A stretch of DNA of 33,424 nt, taken from JAJISG01 sp964347325 (GTDB lineage: Archaea; Thermoplasmatota; Thermoplasmata; RBG-16-68-12; JAJISG01). The position numbers were made by a program, and so were the translations under genes. A model generated the notes under the pieces. That model did not search any database, was not told the origin of the DNA, and saw only the letters and a program-made list of their open reading frames with translations. The DNA lies in NCBI GenBank assembly GCA_964347325.1, contig CAYFYA010000019.1, forward strand, positions 1 to 33,424, read 5' to 3'. Of the stretch, positions 22,190-29,497 are shown in pieces (the stretch's first letter is position 1; every line of letters begins with the position of its first letter).

Positions 22190-23169
22190 AGTGCCATTCT
22201 CCCGTTCATCAGGTAGTCCGAGACCTTGGCGAGTTCCTTGATTCCCTTGGGCTCCTTCGGGAACATCGGTATCACGGACACGACCCGGTCTCCAAAATCC
22301 CTCTTGATCCGATCCAGATGCTGTTGCTGGGTCGCCAGTCGATGGGCCAGGAAGCCAGACTTGGCGTCCAAGTCCTGGGGAAGCACCTGGTTCAGAACGA
22401 TTCCGGAGAGAGCCATGCCGAGATCCTCGAACATGGAGAGCGCTCTTTCCGTGTCTAGTATCGCCATCTGCTCGGGGGTCATGACCATGAAGAAACCGGT
22501 CCTTTCCTTGTCCAACATGATGCTGGTAAAGTGGGTGAGCGAGTCCTTGATCTGCATCAGTTCGTCCAAGACGAGGTCCTCAGTAACCTTCGCACCCCGA
22601 AGGGATGCAGCGATCTCTTCATACTCCTGCGCTTTCTCGCGGGCCTCCGTGATCTTCTCCACCCACTTGCTAAGGATCTCAGCCATCGCAATCATTCGGA
22701 CCCCGTGGCCGAAGGGTGGCATATCGAAGATGTACAGATCGTACTCACCGCCCGCGAGGAGCTCTGCCATGGCATCGTAGGTAGCGGACTCGTACATAGC
22801 AGGTTCCGCAGACGTGGAGTCGATGTAGGAGTCGATCTCAGGCGGGATCTCGTCCATCTTGTACATATCCAGGATCTTATTCTTCACGCTCTGCTGGTAT
22901 TCCGTCACCCTCTTGTCGGCATCGATCTCCGTCACGAAGAGATTCTTGGCAACCTCGACCTCTCCCTTTCCAAAGAGATCCATCTCGAAGATATCGCTGA
23001 GGGAGGCCTGAGGGTCGGTGCTGAAGCACAACACCTTCTTGTTCTCCTGAGTGGCCAAGATGTGAGCCAGGGACGCGCTGCAGGTAGTCTTCCCCAATCC
23101 TCCCTTCCCGGCGAAGATGACTATCTGCACCGTCGGGTGACTCTCGAAGAACTCCTGTAGACCTGGCAT
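22186..23169 (-). CDS. ArsA/Get3-type ATPase, likely the active partner
   Basis: 327 residues. FAGKGGLGKTTCSA at 19-32 is the deviant Walker A, STDPQASLSDIF at 50-61 is switch I with D52 kept, DMPPFGHGVRM is switch II (DTAPTGHTLR in Get3), and GIVLNQVLP is the base-binding motif. The helical insert (about 170-215) is charged, less hydrophobic than a canonical client groove. No CxxC zinc site is seen. Family members target tail-anchored proteins (Get3) or drive arsenite efflux (ArsA); there is no arsB or arsR here, so arsenic resistance is unlikely. Its start follows the 110-residue gene by 12 bases and its end is coupled to the second ATPase. Confidence 0.88.
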   Translation of the reverse strand: MPGLQEFFESHPTVQIVIFAGKGGLGKTTCSASLAHILATQENKKVLCFSTDPQASLSDIFEMDLFGKGEVEVAKNLFVTEIDADKRVTEYQQSVKNKILDMYKMDEIPPEIDSYIDSTSAEPAMYESATYDAMAELLAGGEYDLYIFDMPPFGHGVRMIAMAEILSKWVEKITEAREKAQEYEEIAASLRGAKVTEDLVLDELMQIKDSLTHFTSIMLDKERTGFFMVMTPEQMAILDTERALSMFEDLGMALSGIVLNQVLPQDLDAKSGFLAHRLATQQQHLDRIKRDFGDRVVSVIPMFPKEPKGIKELAKVSDYLMNGRMAL

Positions 23170-23181
23170 GAGCCGTGGCCC

Positions 23182-23514
23182 TCACTGGTAGATGATGTCC
23201 GTGAAGTCCCGTTCCCTATAGAATCTGTGTTTCCAGCTCTTGATGTTTGGGACGGCGTAGGGCAGTATCCTCAGGGAATAGTAGGGGGGTAGGATGGGGA
23301 AGCCCAGCATGTCGCCGAGGGTCATAAGGACAAAGAGGTGCTCGATGTACATCCGCGTCTTCAGAATGCCTGTAACCTGGGAGTGCAGGGCCATCCCGTA
23401 GGTCAGTTGCTTGACGGCCGACTTCACCCTGGAAAAGAATCCGGTCTTCTCCTCTGGTATAGCCTCCTCTGGTTTAGCCTCCTCCACTTTCTCCTCCTTC
23501 CTCTTGGATGGCAC
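23182..23514 (-). CDS. Small protein opening the paired-ArsA operon, with YYSLRILP motif
   Basis: 110 residues. The N-terminal 25 are a charged Lys/Glu tail (RKEEKVEEAKPEEAIPEE). Then come an amphipathic stretch (VKSAVKQLTYGMALHSQVTG), a hydrophobic segment (YIEHLFVLMTLGDMLGFPIL) and PPYYSLRILPYAVPNI. It is a paralogue of the last gene of the operon. A TATA-like GTTAAACC lies about 60 bases upstream, so there is a leader, with GTGAGGGAT before the ATG. No known family is recognised. Confidence 0.75.
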   Translation of the reverse strand: MPSKRKEEKVEEAKPEEAIPEEKTGFFSRVKSAVKQLTYGMALHSQVTGILKTRMYIEHLFVLMTLGDMLGFPILPPYYSLRILPYAVPNIKSWKHRFYRERDFTDIIYQ

Positions 23515-23573
23515 AGGTATCCCTCACCGTCAGAAAGGACCTTCCGACCGATGAGACTAGGGCCTGAAGGGGT

Positions 23574-25343
23574 TTAACTCTTTCTGGAGGGACGACTGGG
23601 GCTGCCACCGTTGGCGGCGACTGTGGCCGCGCGCCGCGCCCGATTGGCCGACTGCAGCAGAGACACGAAGAGCACGGCACCGAGGATGAACATCACCACT
23701 CCGACGATTACGGAGAAGGTGTTGACTGCTACGGCAGCACCGATTCCGGCAAGGTCCACGAGGGGCCCCTGCTGAGGCAAGGAGACTCCCCTAAACACCA
23801 GGTCACCGAAGATGTAGGCCTGGATGGCGATGGCAGCCAGGGTGGTCACCATCATGAAGAGGCCGGGAATTAGGGTGTACCAATGGTAGGCCTTCCTTGT
23901 AATCAGATAGATGCCCACGAGGGTAAGAGCGAACCCTGCCAGGAGCTGGTTGGTCCCGCCGAAGTAGAGCCAGATGTTGATCCAACTCCCCGTGAGGACG
24001 AAAGCAATTGGGAACACCCAGCCCAGGACAGAGGCCACGTACTTGTTCCCCAGGAACGCAGCCCTCGTGCCTCCGAAGATTTCGGCGGACACGACTCTCC
24101 AGTAACGACCCAGGATGGTTAGGATCGTCACTGCCATGAAGACCATGTAGATGCCGAAGAAAGTTCGAAGGAACGTCGCCACGCCTGCAGGGAAGAGCCC
24201 CTCAGTCAACGCGACCGCGCCTGTCACGAAGAAGGCGGGACTGGCTGCGGGGTTTAGCGCCGGGGCAATCACAGCAAAGGCGGCGAGGGCCGTCAACGCC
24301 ACCAACCCCTCCGTGAGCATCGCGCCAGCGCCCACAGGACGAGCATCTGTCTCCACGTCGAGCTGCCTCGAGGTTATGCCACTGCTGACGAGGCTGTGCC
24401 AGCCTGAAACGGCTCCGCAGGCTATCGCAACGAAGAGGATGGGCCATATTGGCCCGGTGTTGGCAACCCAGCCGAAGGTCGCAGTGGCCTCAGTGACCGC
24501 GGGCTGCTGGAAGGTGATGCCCGTAAAGGGAGCCAGGAGAGCCCCCAATACCAGCAGTATGATGGCCACAATGGCTGGATAGTATACGATGTAGTTCATG
24601 GGCGTGATCAGCCGGGGTAGGGGCAGCAGTCCTCCCAAGATCAGGATGACAACTAGCGGTATCAGCCACAGGGTGTACGGTGCCGTGCCGAGTGCTCCGG
24701 TTGCAGGCCATTGGACCAAGGAGCCCACGGCGATGCTTGCGACCAGCAATACAATGGCTAGGATCGTCGTCAGAACGATGTTGAACCGAGCCGTGAAGAT
24801 TAGGTAACCCACAACAAGGGATGACAGGACCAACCCAAAGAGCGACCAGAAAACCCCAGGGAAGGCGTCTAGGACAGCAGCTACGACGAAAATGAAAGCT
24901 GCATTGATCAGGATGAAATAGAAGAGGAGGAAGGAAAGCAGCAGGCTCCTCGGCCTGGGGCCTAGCATCTCATGGGCTAGCGGGCCGAAGGACTTGCCTT
25001 CATTCCTGACCGAGAGGAACATGGCGCTGTAGTCCTGCGCCCACCCGATGAAGAGGTTGGCGAAGAGTATCCAGAGAAGCGCCGGCACCCATCCAAAGAC
25101 GAGTGCGATGCCAGGGCCCAAGATCGGGCCGAGGGCAGCAATGCTGTTAAACTGGAACCCGTACAAAACGTACCGACCCACAGGGAAGTACTCAACTCCA
25201 TCTGTGTACATATGCGCGGGTGTCGGTCTTGCAGGGTCACTCTTCCAGATGTTCTTGTCAACCCACCTACTGTAGACGACGTAAGTCAGAGCAAAAACGG
25301 CCAAACCCAAGCCTACCGTGAAAGCGGGACTCTCGAAGACCAT
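23574..25343 (-). CDS. cstA: Carbon starvation protein CstA-type peptide transporter
   Basis: 589 residues with about 15-17 membrane helices. The N-terminal DGVEYFPVGRYVLYGFQFNSIAALGPILGP, INAAFIFVV, and SGWHSLVSSGITSRQL are the landmark motifs of CstA, as are the Trp-rich GSWINIWLYFGGTNQLLA and the C-terminal hairpins. CstA proteins import peptides or pyruvate in bacteria. A purine-rich GGGGGGAGGAAG sits just before the ATG and a TATA-like TTCTAAAAAAG about 33-40 bases upstream, so it has its own promoter. It lies upstream of the ArsA pair on the same strand, but separated by that operon's promoter. Confidence 0.93.
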   Translation of the reverse strand: MVFESPAFTVGLGLAVFALTYVVYSRWVDKNIWKSDPARPTPAHMYTDGVEYFPVGRYVLYGFQFNSIAALGPILGPGIALVFGWVPALLWILFANLFIGWAQDYSAMFLSVRNEGKSFGPLAHEMLGPRPRSLLLSFLLFYFILINAAFIFVVAAVLDAFPGVFWSLFGLVLSSLVVGYLIFTARFNIVLTTILAIVLLVASIAVGSLVQWPATGALGTAPYTLWLIPLVVILILGGLLPLPRLITPMNYIVYYPAIVAIILLVLGALLAPFTGITFQQPAVTEATATFGWVANTGPIWPILFVAIACGAVSGWHSLVSSGITSRQLDVETDARPVGAGAMLTEGLVALTALAAFAVIAPALNPAASPAFFVTGAVALTEGLFPAGVATFLRTFFGIYMVFMAVTILTILGRYWRVVSAEIFGGTRAAFLGNKYVASVLGWVFPIAFVLTGSWINIWLYFGGTNQLLAGFALTLVGIYLITRKAYHWYTLIPGLFMMVTTLAAIAIQAYIFGDLVFRGVSLPQQGPLVDLAGIGAAVAVNTFSVIVGVVMFILGAVLFVSLLQSANRARRAATVAANGGSPSRPSRKS

Positions 25344-25418
25344 AGTCTTCCTCCCCCCCTAGCAGCAGGGGAGTCTTTTTTAGAAGATAAGCGTTTCGGC
25401 AGGTTTGGGGCGCCCAGA

Positions 25419-25450
25419 GCCTCCCTCTCACGGAGGCCGGTCTCACCGGC
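25419..25450 (-). repeat. Two abutting hairpins after the gene at 25466-26143
   Basis: GCCTCC/GGAGGC with a seven-base loop (25419-25437) and GCCGGT/ACCGGC with a three-base loop (25436-25450), both perfect six-pair stems sharing two bases. They lie 16 bases past the stop of a minus-strand gene and before the cstA promoter. They may form a transcript end structure; there is no T-run. Confidence 0.45.
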
Positions 25451-25465
25451 TTGCCAGGGTGACGG

Positions 25466-26143
25466 TTAGGGCTTGTTAATCCTGTCGCACACCTTAAGGA
25501 TGGCTTGGACTGCTCCTCGGGCCTCGTCTTCGGAGATGCCTTGCAAGGTGAGGTTAGCCACCAATTCCGGCGTACCACCTCTTACTGAGAAGGTCCAGAC
25601 TCGGGTTTGCTCGGAAATCATTTCAACCAAGGACTGAATGGTCCGTCTCTCCCCGGCCAGTTCTCGGACCGCAAGATCACCAACTTCCCCGTATTCTACT
25701 GCGTCGGCTGTCTTCCTCAAGGCCCTGTGAGGCGGCGTGTCCTTCCTTATGACGTCGAACTGGATCTTGGGTTTCTTAGGCAGGTTCGCTGCGAAGATCC
25801 CTAGGTCGGATCTACCGATTAGGCGCGCGATTCCCCAGTTGATGATGTTTTCCCTCCCCATCATCAGGAGGGTGAGCCGATACTCTGAAACTGGTTTATT
25901 CTTGGTTGTGCCAGCTAGCACAATCGCCTTGGTTGACCACCGAAGTCGAGGTGTTGGGTCCAGGTCGGAGAGGGCGCGTTGTGCTATGGCCGCGATCTTC
26001 CGCCCCTTGGACACATTGTACATTCGACCCGCGAAGTAGTTGACGAAGAAGAAGATGGCCAGGCCGAGGACCAGGGTGATTGCCAACTCATCCTGCGTCA
26101 TCTGCAACTGTGCGAGGAGTGAGGCCGTCAGACCGTATGGCAT
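25466..26143 (-). CDS. Membrane-anchored protein of unknown function
   Basis: 225 residues. One membrane helix lies at about 20-38 (LAITLVLGLAIFFFVNYFAG), followed by a basic stretch and a large soluble domain that the positive-inside rule places in the cytoplasm. Features of that domain include LRWSTKAIVLAG, YRLTLLMMGRENIINWGIARLIGR, KIQFDVIRKD and a C-terminal helical region rich in Glu and Arg. I do not recognise the family. Its start overlaps the end of the gene before it by 16 bases, so the two form an operon and may act together. Confidence 0.75.
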   Translation of the reverse strand: MPYGLTASLLAQLQMTQDELAITLVLGLAIFFFVNYFAGRMYNVSKGRKIAAIAQRALSDLDPTPRLRWSTKAIVLAGTTKNKPVSEYRLTLLMMGRENIINWGIARLIGRSDLGIFAANLPKKPKIQFDVIRKDTPPHRALRKTADAVEYGEVGDLAVRELAGERRTIQSLVEMISEQTRVWTFSVRGGTPELVANLTLQGISEDEARGAVQAILKVCDRINKP

Positions 26144-26625
26144 TTAGATTCCCCCAGAGCTTCCGTCAACCTTCTCACATCCTCCTGAGAAGCTTGACCC
26201 TTCAACTCGAACCTGACCGTCCTTTCCGTCCTGTCGCATGTGAATTGGAGGTTTAGATAGGTCAGCTCTTCCTTCCGTAGCAGTCCACCACGCAAGTTGC
26301 CCCAGACATAGTCACAGAGGTGCCCAGAGAGGTTTATCGTTCCCTCCCCATGCTTCTCCAGGCTCCTGGGAGGGCGCCCCTTCCACCGCCCCTTCACACA
26401 CTTGATGGTGAACTCAAACTTGCTCCCGTTAGATGGGTTGATCAAGTAGTGGTAGGCCTGACCTTCGGTCACCCACCGCGCGCCTTCGAGTTCCTTGGAG
26501 TAGACGAACTCCGAGGGAATACCGCCCTTCACGAGTTTCCACTCAGGAGGGAGCCTAAGGATCATGAAGACGTAGACTCCCAGAACGATATTGCCTACAG
26601 ATACGGTGTACTCACGGCTTTTCAC
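26128..26625 (-). CDS. Protein of unknown function, operon partner of the membrane protein
   Basis: 165 residues. A short hydrophobic stretch lies at about 9-24 (VGNIVLGVYVFMILRL), possibly a beta-rich start rather than a helix. The middle reads as alternating strands (KFEFTIKCVKGRWKGR, EGTINLSGHLCDYVWGNLRGG) and the end as strand-strand-helix (LNLQFTCDRTERTVRFELKG, then SQEDVRRLTEALGE). It has three scattered Cys and no zinc-site pattern. The start is a GTG preceded by GAGGGA. A strong TATA box lies well upstream, leaving a leader of about 90 bases. No family is recognised. Confidence 0.7.
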   Translation of the reverse strand: MKSREYTVSVGNIVLGVYVFMILRLPPEWKLVKGGIPSEFVYSKELEGARWVTEGQAYHYLINPSNGSKFEFTIKCVKGRWKGRPPRSLEKHGEGTINLSGHLCDYVWGNLRGGLLRKEELTYLNLQFTCDRTERTVRFELKGQASQEDVRRLTEALGESKCHTV

Positions 26626-26739
26626 AGTTTGTCCCTCTCTGAATGTCCCCTCGCGGATCAGCGCCTGGTGGGCGGGCGCAAGAGAAACAGCCAGCGCCTA
26701 CCGGCAGATGAGCCAATTGAGGGTCGCTTCGGCTGGGAC

Positions 26740-26749
26740 CTATATAGAA
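26740..26749 (-). promoter_or_regulatory. TATA box of the unknown two-gene operon
   Basis: TCTATATAGG on the minus strand. Transcription would start near 26717, about 90 bases before the GTG at 26625. On the plus strand no gene follows within reach, so the minus orientation is the likely one. Confidence 0.55.
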
Positions 26750-26780
26750 TCCCTCACCCCAATGAGAGAACCGCGTGCTT

Positions 26781-27188
26781 TCAACCACCTAACGGACCTT
26801 CCCCTGTCTTCAACACCATCTCCGATGCCATCTCTCGCTTTATCGACGAATACTCCGAGTAGGCGTCGAGAACCCTCCGACCCTCCACGACCAGCCAGAG
26901 CCCGTCCCCCACACGGTGCTTGATAGTCAGCCAGAGCCCCCTCGCCGATGTCGGACTAACGACCTTCACCAAGACTTTTCCCGGAAAATCGTTCACCATC
27001 GACTCAAATATCTCAACGATTCGTTCCTGGTTCCTCCTTACGTGTTCAGGATACTCCTGCAGTTGTTGATCGAAGGACCTGAGTCCAACCACGCCTGTGG
27101 GATTGCAGTAGACCTTGCATTTGCTGCTGAATAGGGTGGGCAGAATCCCCAGGATCTCAACTTTGACTCGCTCATGCGTCTCCCGCAT
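26781..27188 (-). CDS. Small cysteine-containing protein, paralogue of the gene at 20437
   Basis: 135 residues from the ATG at 27188, about 30 bases after CCTATTAAG. The frame is open upstream to 27425 but that part lacks similarity. VKVEILGILPTLF is followed by SSKCKVYCNPTG with two Cys in CX3C, then QEYPEHVRRNQERIVEIFESM, VLVKVVSPTSARGLWLTIKH and WLVVEGRRVLDAYSEY. These blocks line up with those of the protein at 20437-20865 in order and spacing, so both belong to one family. The fold may be thioredoxin-like. The promoter region borders the relic of a duplicated dehydrogenase gene. Confidence 0.75.
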   Translation of the reverse strand: MRETHERVKVEILGILPTLFSSKCKVYCNPTGVVGLRSFDQQLQEYPEHVRRNQERIVEIFESMVNDFPGKVLVKVVSPTSARGLWLTIKHRVGDGLWLVVEGRRVLDAYSEYSSIKREMASEMVLKTGEGPLGG

Positions 27189-27254
27189 TGACACCCGGTC
27201 AAGAAAGATGCCAGGACTTAATAGGGTTGTCGGAACGCCCCCTACGTCGAGCGC

Positions 27255-27321
27255 GACGCTTGGTCTGATTTCAGGCATCGGAGCGATGAATCGGGGCTCG
27301 ACGTGGCGTCCGTGGTGAGGA
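27255..27321 (+). pseudogene. 3' end relic of a second Ldh2-type dehydrogenase gene
   Basis: Read in frame, this stretch gives DAWSDF then SDESGLDVASVVR. The intact dehydrogenase at 27592-28632 ends DSLWTDL then GDEIGFDAASVVR. The match runs to the last residue, but the stop codon is lost here (AGG instead of CGA TAG). Nothing upstream resembles the rest of the gene. Confidence 0.7.
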
Positions 27322-27540
27322 TGGCGCTGCCCCACAGGCGGCTCTGGCGTCAAGAGCCCACGGGCCAAGCCTAAGTGAACACGGTGGATTCCCCCGCCGG
27401 GAGGAAAGATGGAGCTTGGGGGCAAGGTCGGGCCACCATGCTGGCCCTAGCCAGAGATGGGTGCAGGGTGTCCTTCACCTACCACGGACAGAGAGAGAAG
27501 GCGGAGGAGACGCTGGGGATACTGCAGGACCGGGACGGCA
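27255..27540 (+). repeat. Degenerate direct repeat, copy A
   Basis: This segment holds the end of a dehydrogenase gene, an intergenic spacer (CACGGGCCAAGCCTAAGTG) and the start of an SDR gene, in the same order as 28561-28884. It is the worn copy, about 38 bases shorter, mostly because of one 34-base deletion. Confidence 0.75.
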
Positions 27541-27542
27541 AG
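27409..27542 (+). pseudogene. 5' fragment of an SDR gene, inactivated by a 34-base deletion
   Basis: It starts ATGGAGCTTGGGGGCAAGGTCG, like the intact SDR at 28719. It then lacks 34 bases that encode the glycine-rich cofactor loop. The deletion lies between two GGTCG repeats that are both still present in the intact copy, as expected from slipped-strand loss. The frame is lost and reaches TAG soon after. Similarity resumes (GTGCAGGGTGTCCTTCACCT) and ends near 27542, about 60 codons into the gene. Confidence 0.8.
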
Positions 27543-27562
27543 GACTACGCCTGAAGGGGGCC

Positions 27563-27568
27563 TTTTAT
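27563..27568 (+). promoter_or_regulatory. TATA box of the Ldh2-type gene
   Basis: TTTTAT, 24-29 bases before the ATG at 27592. It marks that ATG as a leaderless start and rules out the longer open frame that reaches back into the SDR relic. Confidence 0.6.
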
Positions 27569-27591
27569 CGTCGCCCTTCCATGTCTGGTGG

Positions 27592-28632
27592 ATGAGGCTG
27601 AGACCCGGGCAGGAGAGGGCCCTCATCGTGGGGATGCTCACGACCCTGGGGGCCGGGCAGAAGGAAGCGAAGAGCGTGGCAGAGGTAACGACGGAGGCGG
27701 ACCTACGTGGCTACCCCTCGCAAGGCCTCATGCGGTTTCCCATGCTGGTCCGGCGGACCCGAAGCGGCGCCATTCGAACCCAGACGACACCGGAGGTGGT
27801 GCGGGAGACGAGCGCCACTGCCGTAATGGACGGACAGGGGGGGTACGGGCAGCACGTGGGCCTTCAAGCCATGGAGCTGGCCGTCCAGAAGGCCCAGAAG
27901 GTCGGCCTGGGGGCCGTCGCCGTCCGCTACGCGAACCATGTGGGCATGTGCGGCTACTACGCCGAGCTGGCCGCCCGGAGGGCGTGTCTCGGCATGGCGA
28001 CGAGCACCACGGAGGCCATCGTCCACCCCTTCGGGGGAGTGGAGCCCTTCCTGGGGACGAATCCCATCGCCCTTTCCTTCCCTACGGCGGGAGACCCCTT
28101 CATCCTGGACATGGCCACGTGTGCCCAATCCATGGGTCGGATCATGGAGGCGGCAGAGGAGGGTCGCGAGTTGCCTCCAGGCTGCGCCTTGGACGCCTCC
28201 TCCAGACCTACCACGGACCCTGCCGAGGCCCTCCAGGGGGTCCTCAGCCCGATGGCAGGGGCCAAGGGCTACGGCCTGGGGCTTTTCGTGGCGGCCCTCG
28301 CCGCCCTGTCTGGAGCTGCCCTGGGCCGCCAAGTGGAGGGTACAATCACGGTGGACCCCGCCGCCAACAAGGGGGACTTCTACCTGGCTCTGGACCTGGG
28401 GGCCTTCAACCCCGTCCCCGCCTTCGTAGAGAGAATCGGGGGGTACTTTAGGCAGATTGGGGGATCCGCCCCCGCTCCGGGCGTGGACGCAGTCATGCTT
28501 CCGGGCGAGAGGTCCCTGAGGAGCCGTGCCCAGGGCCTGGAAGCGGGATACGAGGTGTACGATAGTCTCTGGACGGACCTGGAGCAACTGGGCGACGAGA
28601 TCGGCTTCGATGCGGCGTCCGTGGTGCGATAG
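27592..28632 (+). CDS. Malate/L-lactate dehydrogenase family (Ldh2) oxidoreductase
   Basis: A 346-residue NAD(P)-dependent dehydrogenase of the MDH/LDH type 2 fold, unrelated to classic Rossmann malate dehydrogenases. DLRGYPSQGLMRFPMLV is the N-terminal motif with the conserved Gly-x-x-x-x-Gly, NHVGMCGYYAELA carries H116 at the active site, LGTNPIALSFPT and DMATCAQSMGRI bind the cofactor, and MAGAKGYGLGLFV is the C-terminal signature. Substrates in the family include malate, lactate, sulfolactate and ureidoglycolate. The ATG is set by the TATA box. An SDR gene follows 86 bases later, and the pair seems to have been duplicated in tandem once. Confidence 0.92.
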   Translation: MRLRPGQERALIVGMLTTLGAGQKEAKSVAEVTTEADLRGYPSQGLMRFPMLVRRTRSGAIRTQTTPEVVRETSATAVMDGQGGYGQHVGLQAMELAVQKAQKVGLGAVAVRYANHVGMCGYYAELAARRACLGMATSTTEAIVHPFGGVEPFLGTNPIALSFPTAGDPFILDMATCAQSMGRIMEAAEEGRELPPGCALDASSRPTTDPAEALQGVLSPMAGAKGYGLGLFVAALAALSGAALGRQVEGTITVDPAANKGDFYLALDLGAFNPVPAFVERIGGYFRQIGGSAPAPGVDAVMLPGERSLRSRAQGLEAGYEVYDSLWTDLEQLGDEIGFDAASVVR

Positions 28633-28884
28633 CGCGGAGGCCCCAGACAGCAGGGCTTCGAAGGTCCACGGGTCAAGGCCTAAGTAGACACGGTGGGTTC
28701 CCCTGCCTGGGAGGAGAGATGGAGCTAGGGGGTAAGGTCGCGCTGGTGACGGGCGGATCGAGGGGAATCGGTCGGGCGACGGTACTTGCCCTAGCCAAAG
28801 AGGGCTGCAGGGTGTCCTTTACCTACCTCGAGCGGAGGGAGAGAGCGGAGGAGACGCTGCGGATGCTGCAGGACCGGGACGGCA
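28561..28884 (+). repeat. Degenerate direct repeat, copy B (intact)
   Basis: It covers the last 24 codons of the dehydrogenase gene, the spacer, and the first 55 codons of the SDR gene. It matches 27255-27540 with point changes and the 34-base insertion relative to that copy. Confidence 0.75.
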
Positions 28885-29447
28885 CGGGACGTGCCCACCA
28901 GTGTGACGTCGCTTCCCGGGAGGACGCCCATAGGGTGGTCGACGCCACAGTCGAGGAGTTTGGCCGCCTGGACATCCTCGTGAACAACGCCGGGGTGCTC
29001 ATCCCTGCTCGGATTGAGGAGCTGAAGGACGAGGTGTGGGAGAGGACCCTGCAGGTGAACCTCAAGGGAATCCTGCACATGTGCCGGTACGCGCTGCCCC
29101 ACCTTCGGAAGACTCACGGTCGGATAGTGAACGTGTCTTCCATCGCAGGTCTGATGGGAGGAGTCGTCGGCGTTCACTACGCCGCAGCCAAGGCCGGAGT
29201 CCTGGGCTTCACCCGGGCCCTGGCGCCTGAGGTAGCCCCCGACGGCGTGTTGGTCAACTCCATAGCGCCCGATGCCGTGGACACTGAGATGCTGTTGCCC
29301 GAGCTCCGTTCCAAGGTGGAACAGCTCAATCTCCTCAGGAAGGTCCTGAGGCCGGAGGATGTGGCCAAGGGCATCCTCTTTCTGGCGAAGACGGATACGC
29401 TCACGGGCCAGACACTGAATTTTAACGCCGGGCGATACGTCTTCTGA
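28719..29447 (+). CDS. Short-chain dehydrogenase/reductase (FabG-like)
   Basis: 242 residues, a classical SDR with all motifs: TGGSRGIG at 11-18, NNAGV, Ser in NVSSIAG, and Y154/K158 in YAAAKAG. NSIAPDAVDTEM and LTGQTLNFNAG close the protein. FabG-like SDRs use NAD(P)H on ketones or alcohols, and the substrate cannot be told. It follows the Ldh2-type gene and may be in one operon. It contrasts with the minus-strand SDR at 18718, which has lost the catalytic residues. Confidence 0.93.
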   Translation: MELGGKVALVTGGSRGIGRATVLALAKEGCRVSFTYLERRERAEETLRMLQDRDGTGRAHQCDVASREDAHRVVDATVEEFGRLDILVNNAGVLIPARIEELKDEVWERTLQVNLKGILHMCRYALPHLRKTHGRIVNVSSIAGLMGGVVGVHYAAAKAGVLGFTRALAPEVAPDGVLVNSIAPDAVDTEMLLPELRSKVEQLNLLRKVLRPEDVAKGILFLAKTDTLTGQTLNFNAGRYVF

Positions 29448-29497
29448 TTCCAGCGTCGCCCAGCCCGAGCCCTCGTCTCTCGCTCCAGGCTGCAGGG

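Noticed and set aside
21176..23169. Arsenic resistance operon
   Set aside because: No arsB/acr3, arsR, arsC or arsD-like gene lies nearby, and the small partner proteins do not resemble any of these.
26626..26717. A possible Cys-containing leader peptide (TTG start, GCFSCARPPG)
   Set aside because: It has no ribosome binding site, runs into the next gene in another frame, and one CxxC is too little evidence.
27457..27591. N-terminal extension of the Ldh2-type gene
   Set aside because: The added 45 residues are read out of frame from the SDR relic, and a TATA box lies inside it at the right distance for the ATG at 27592.
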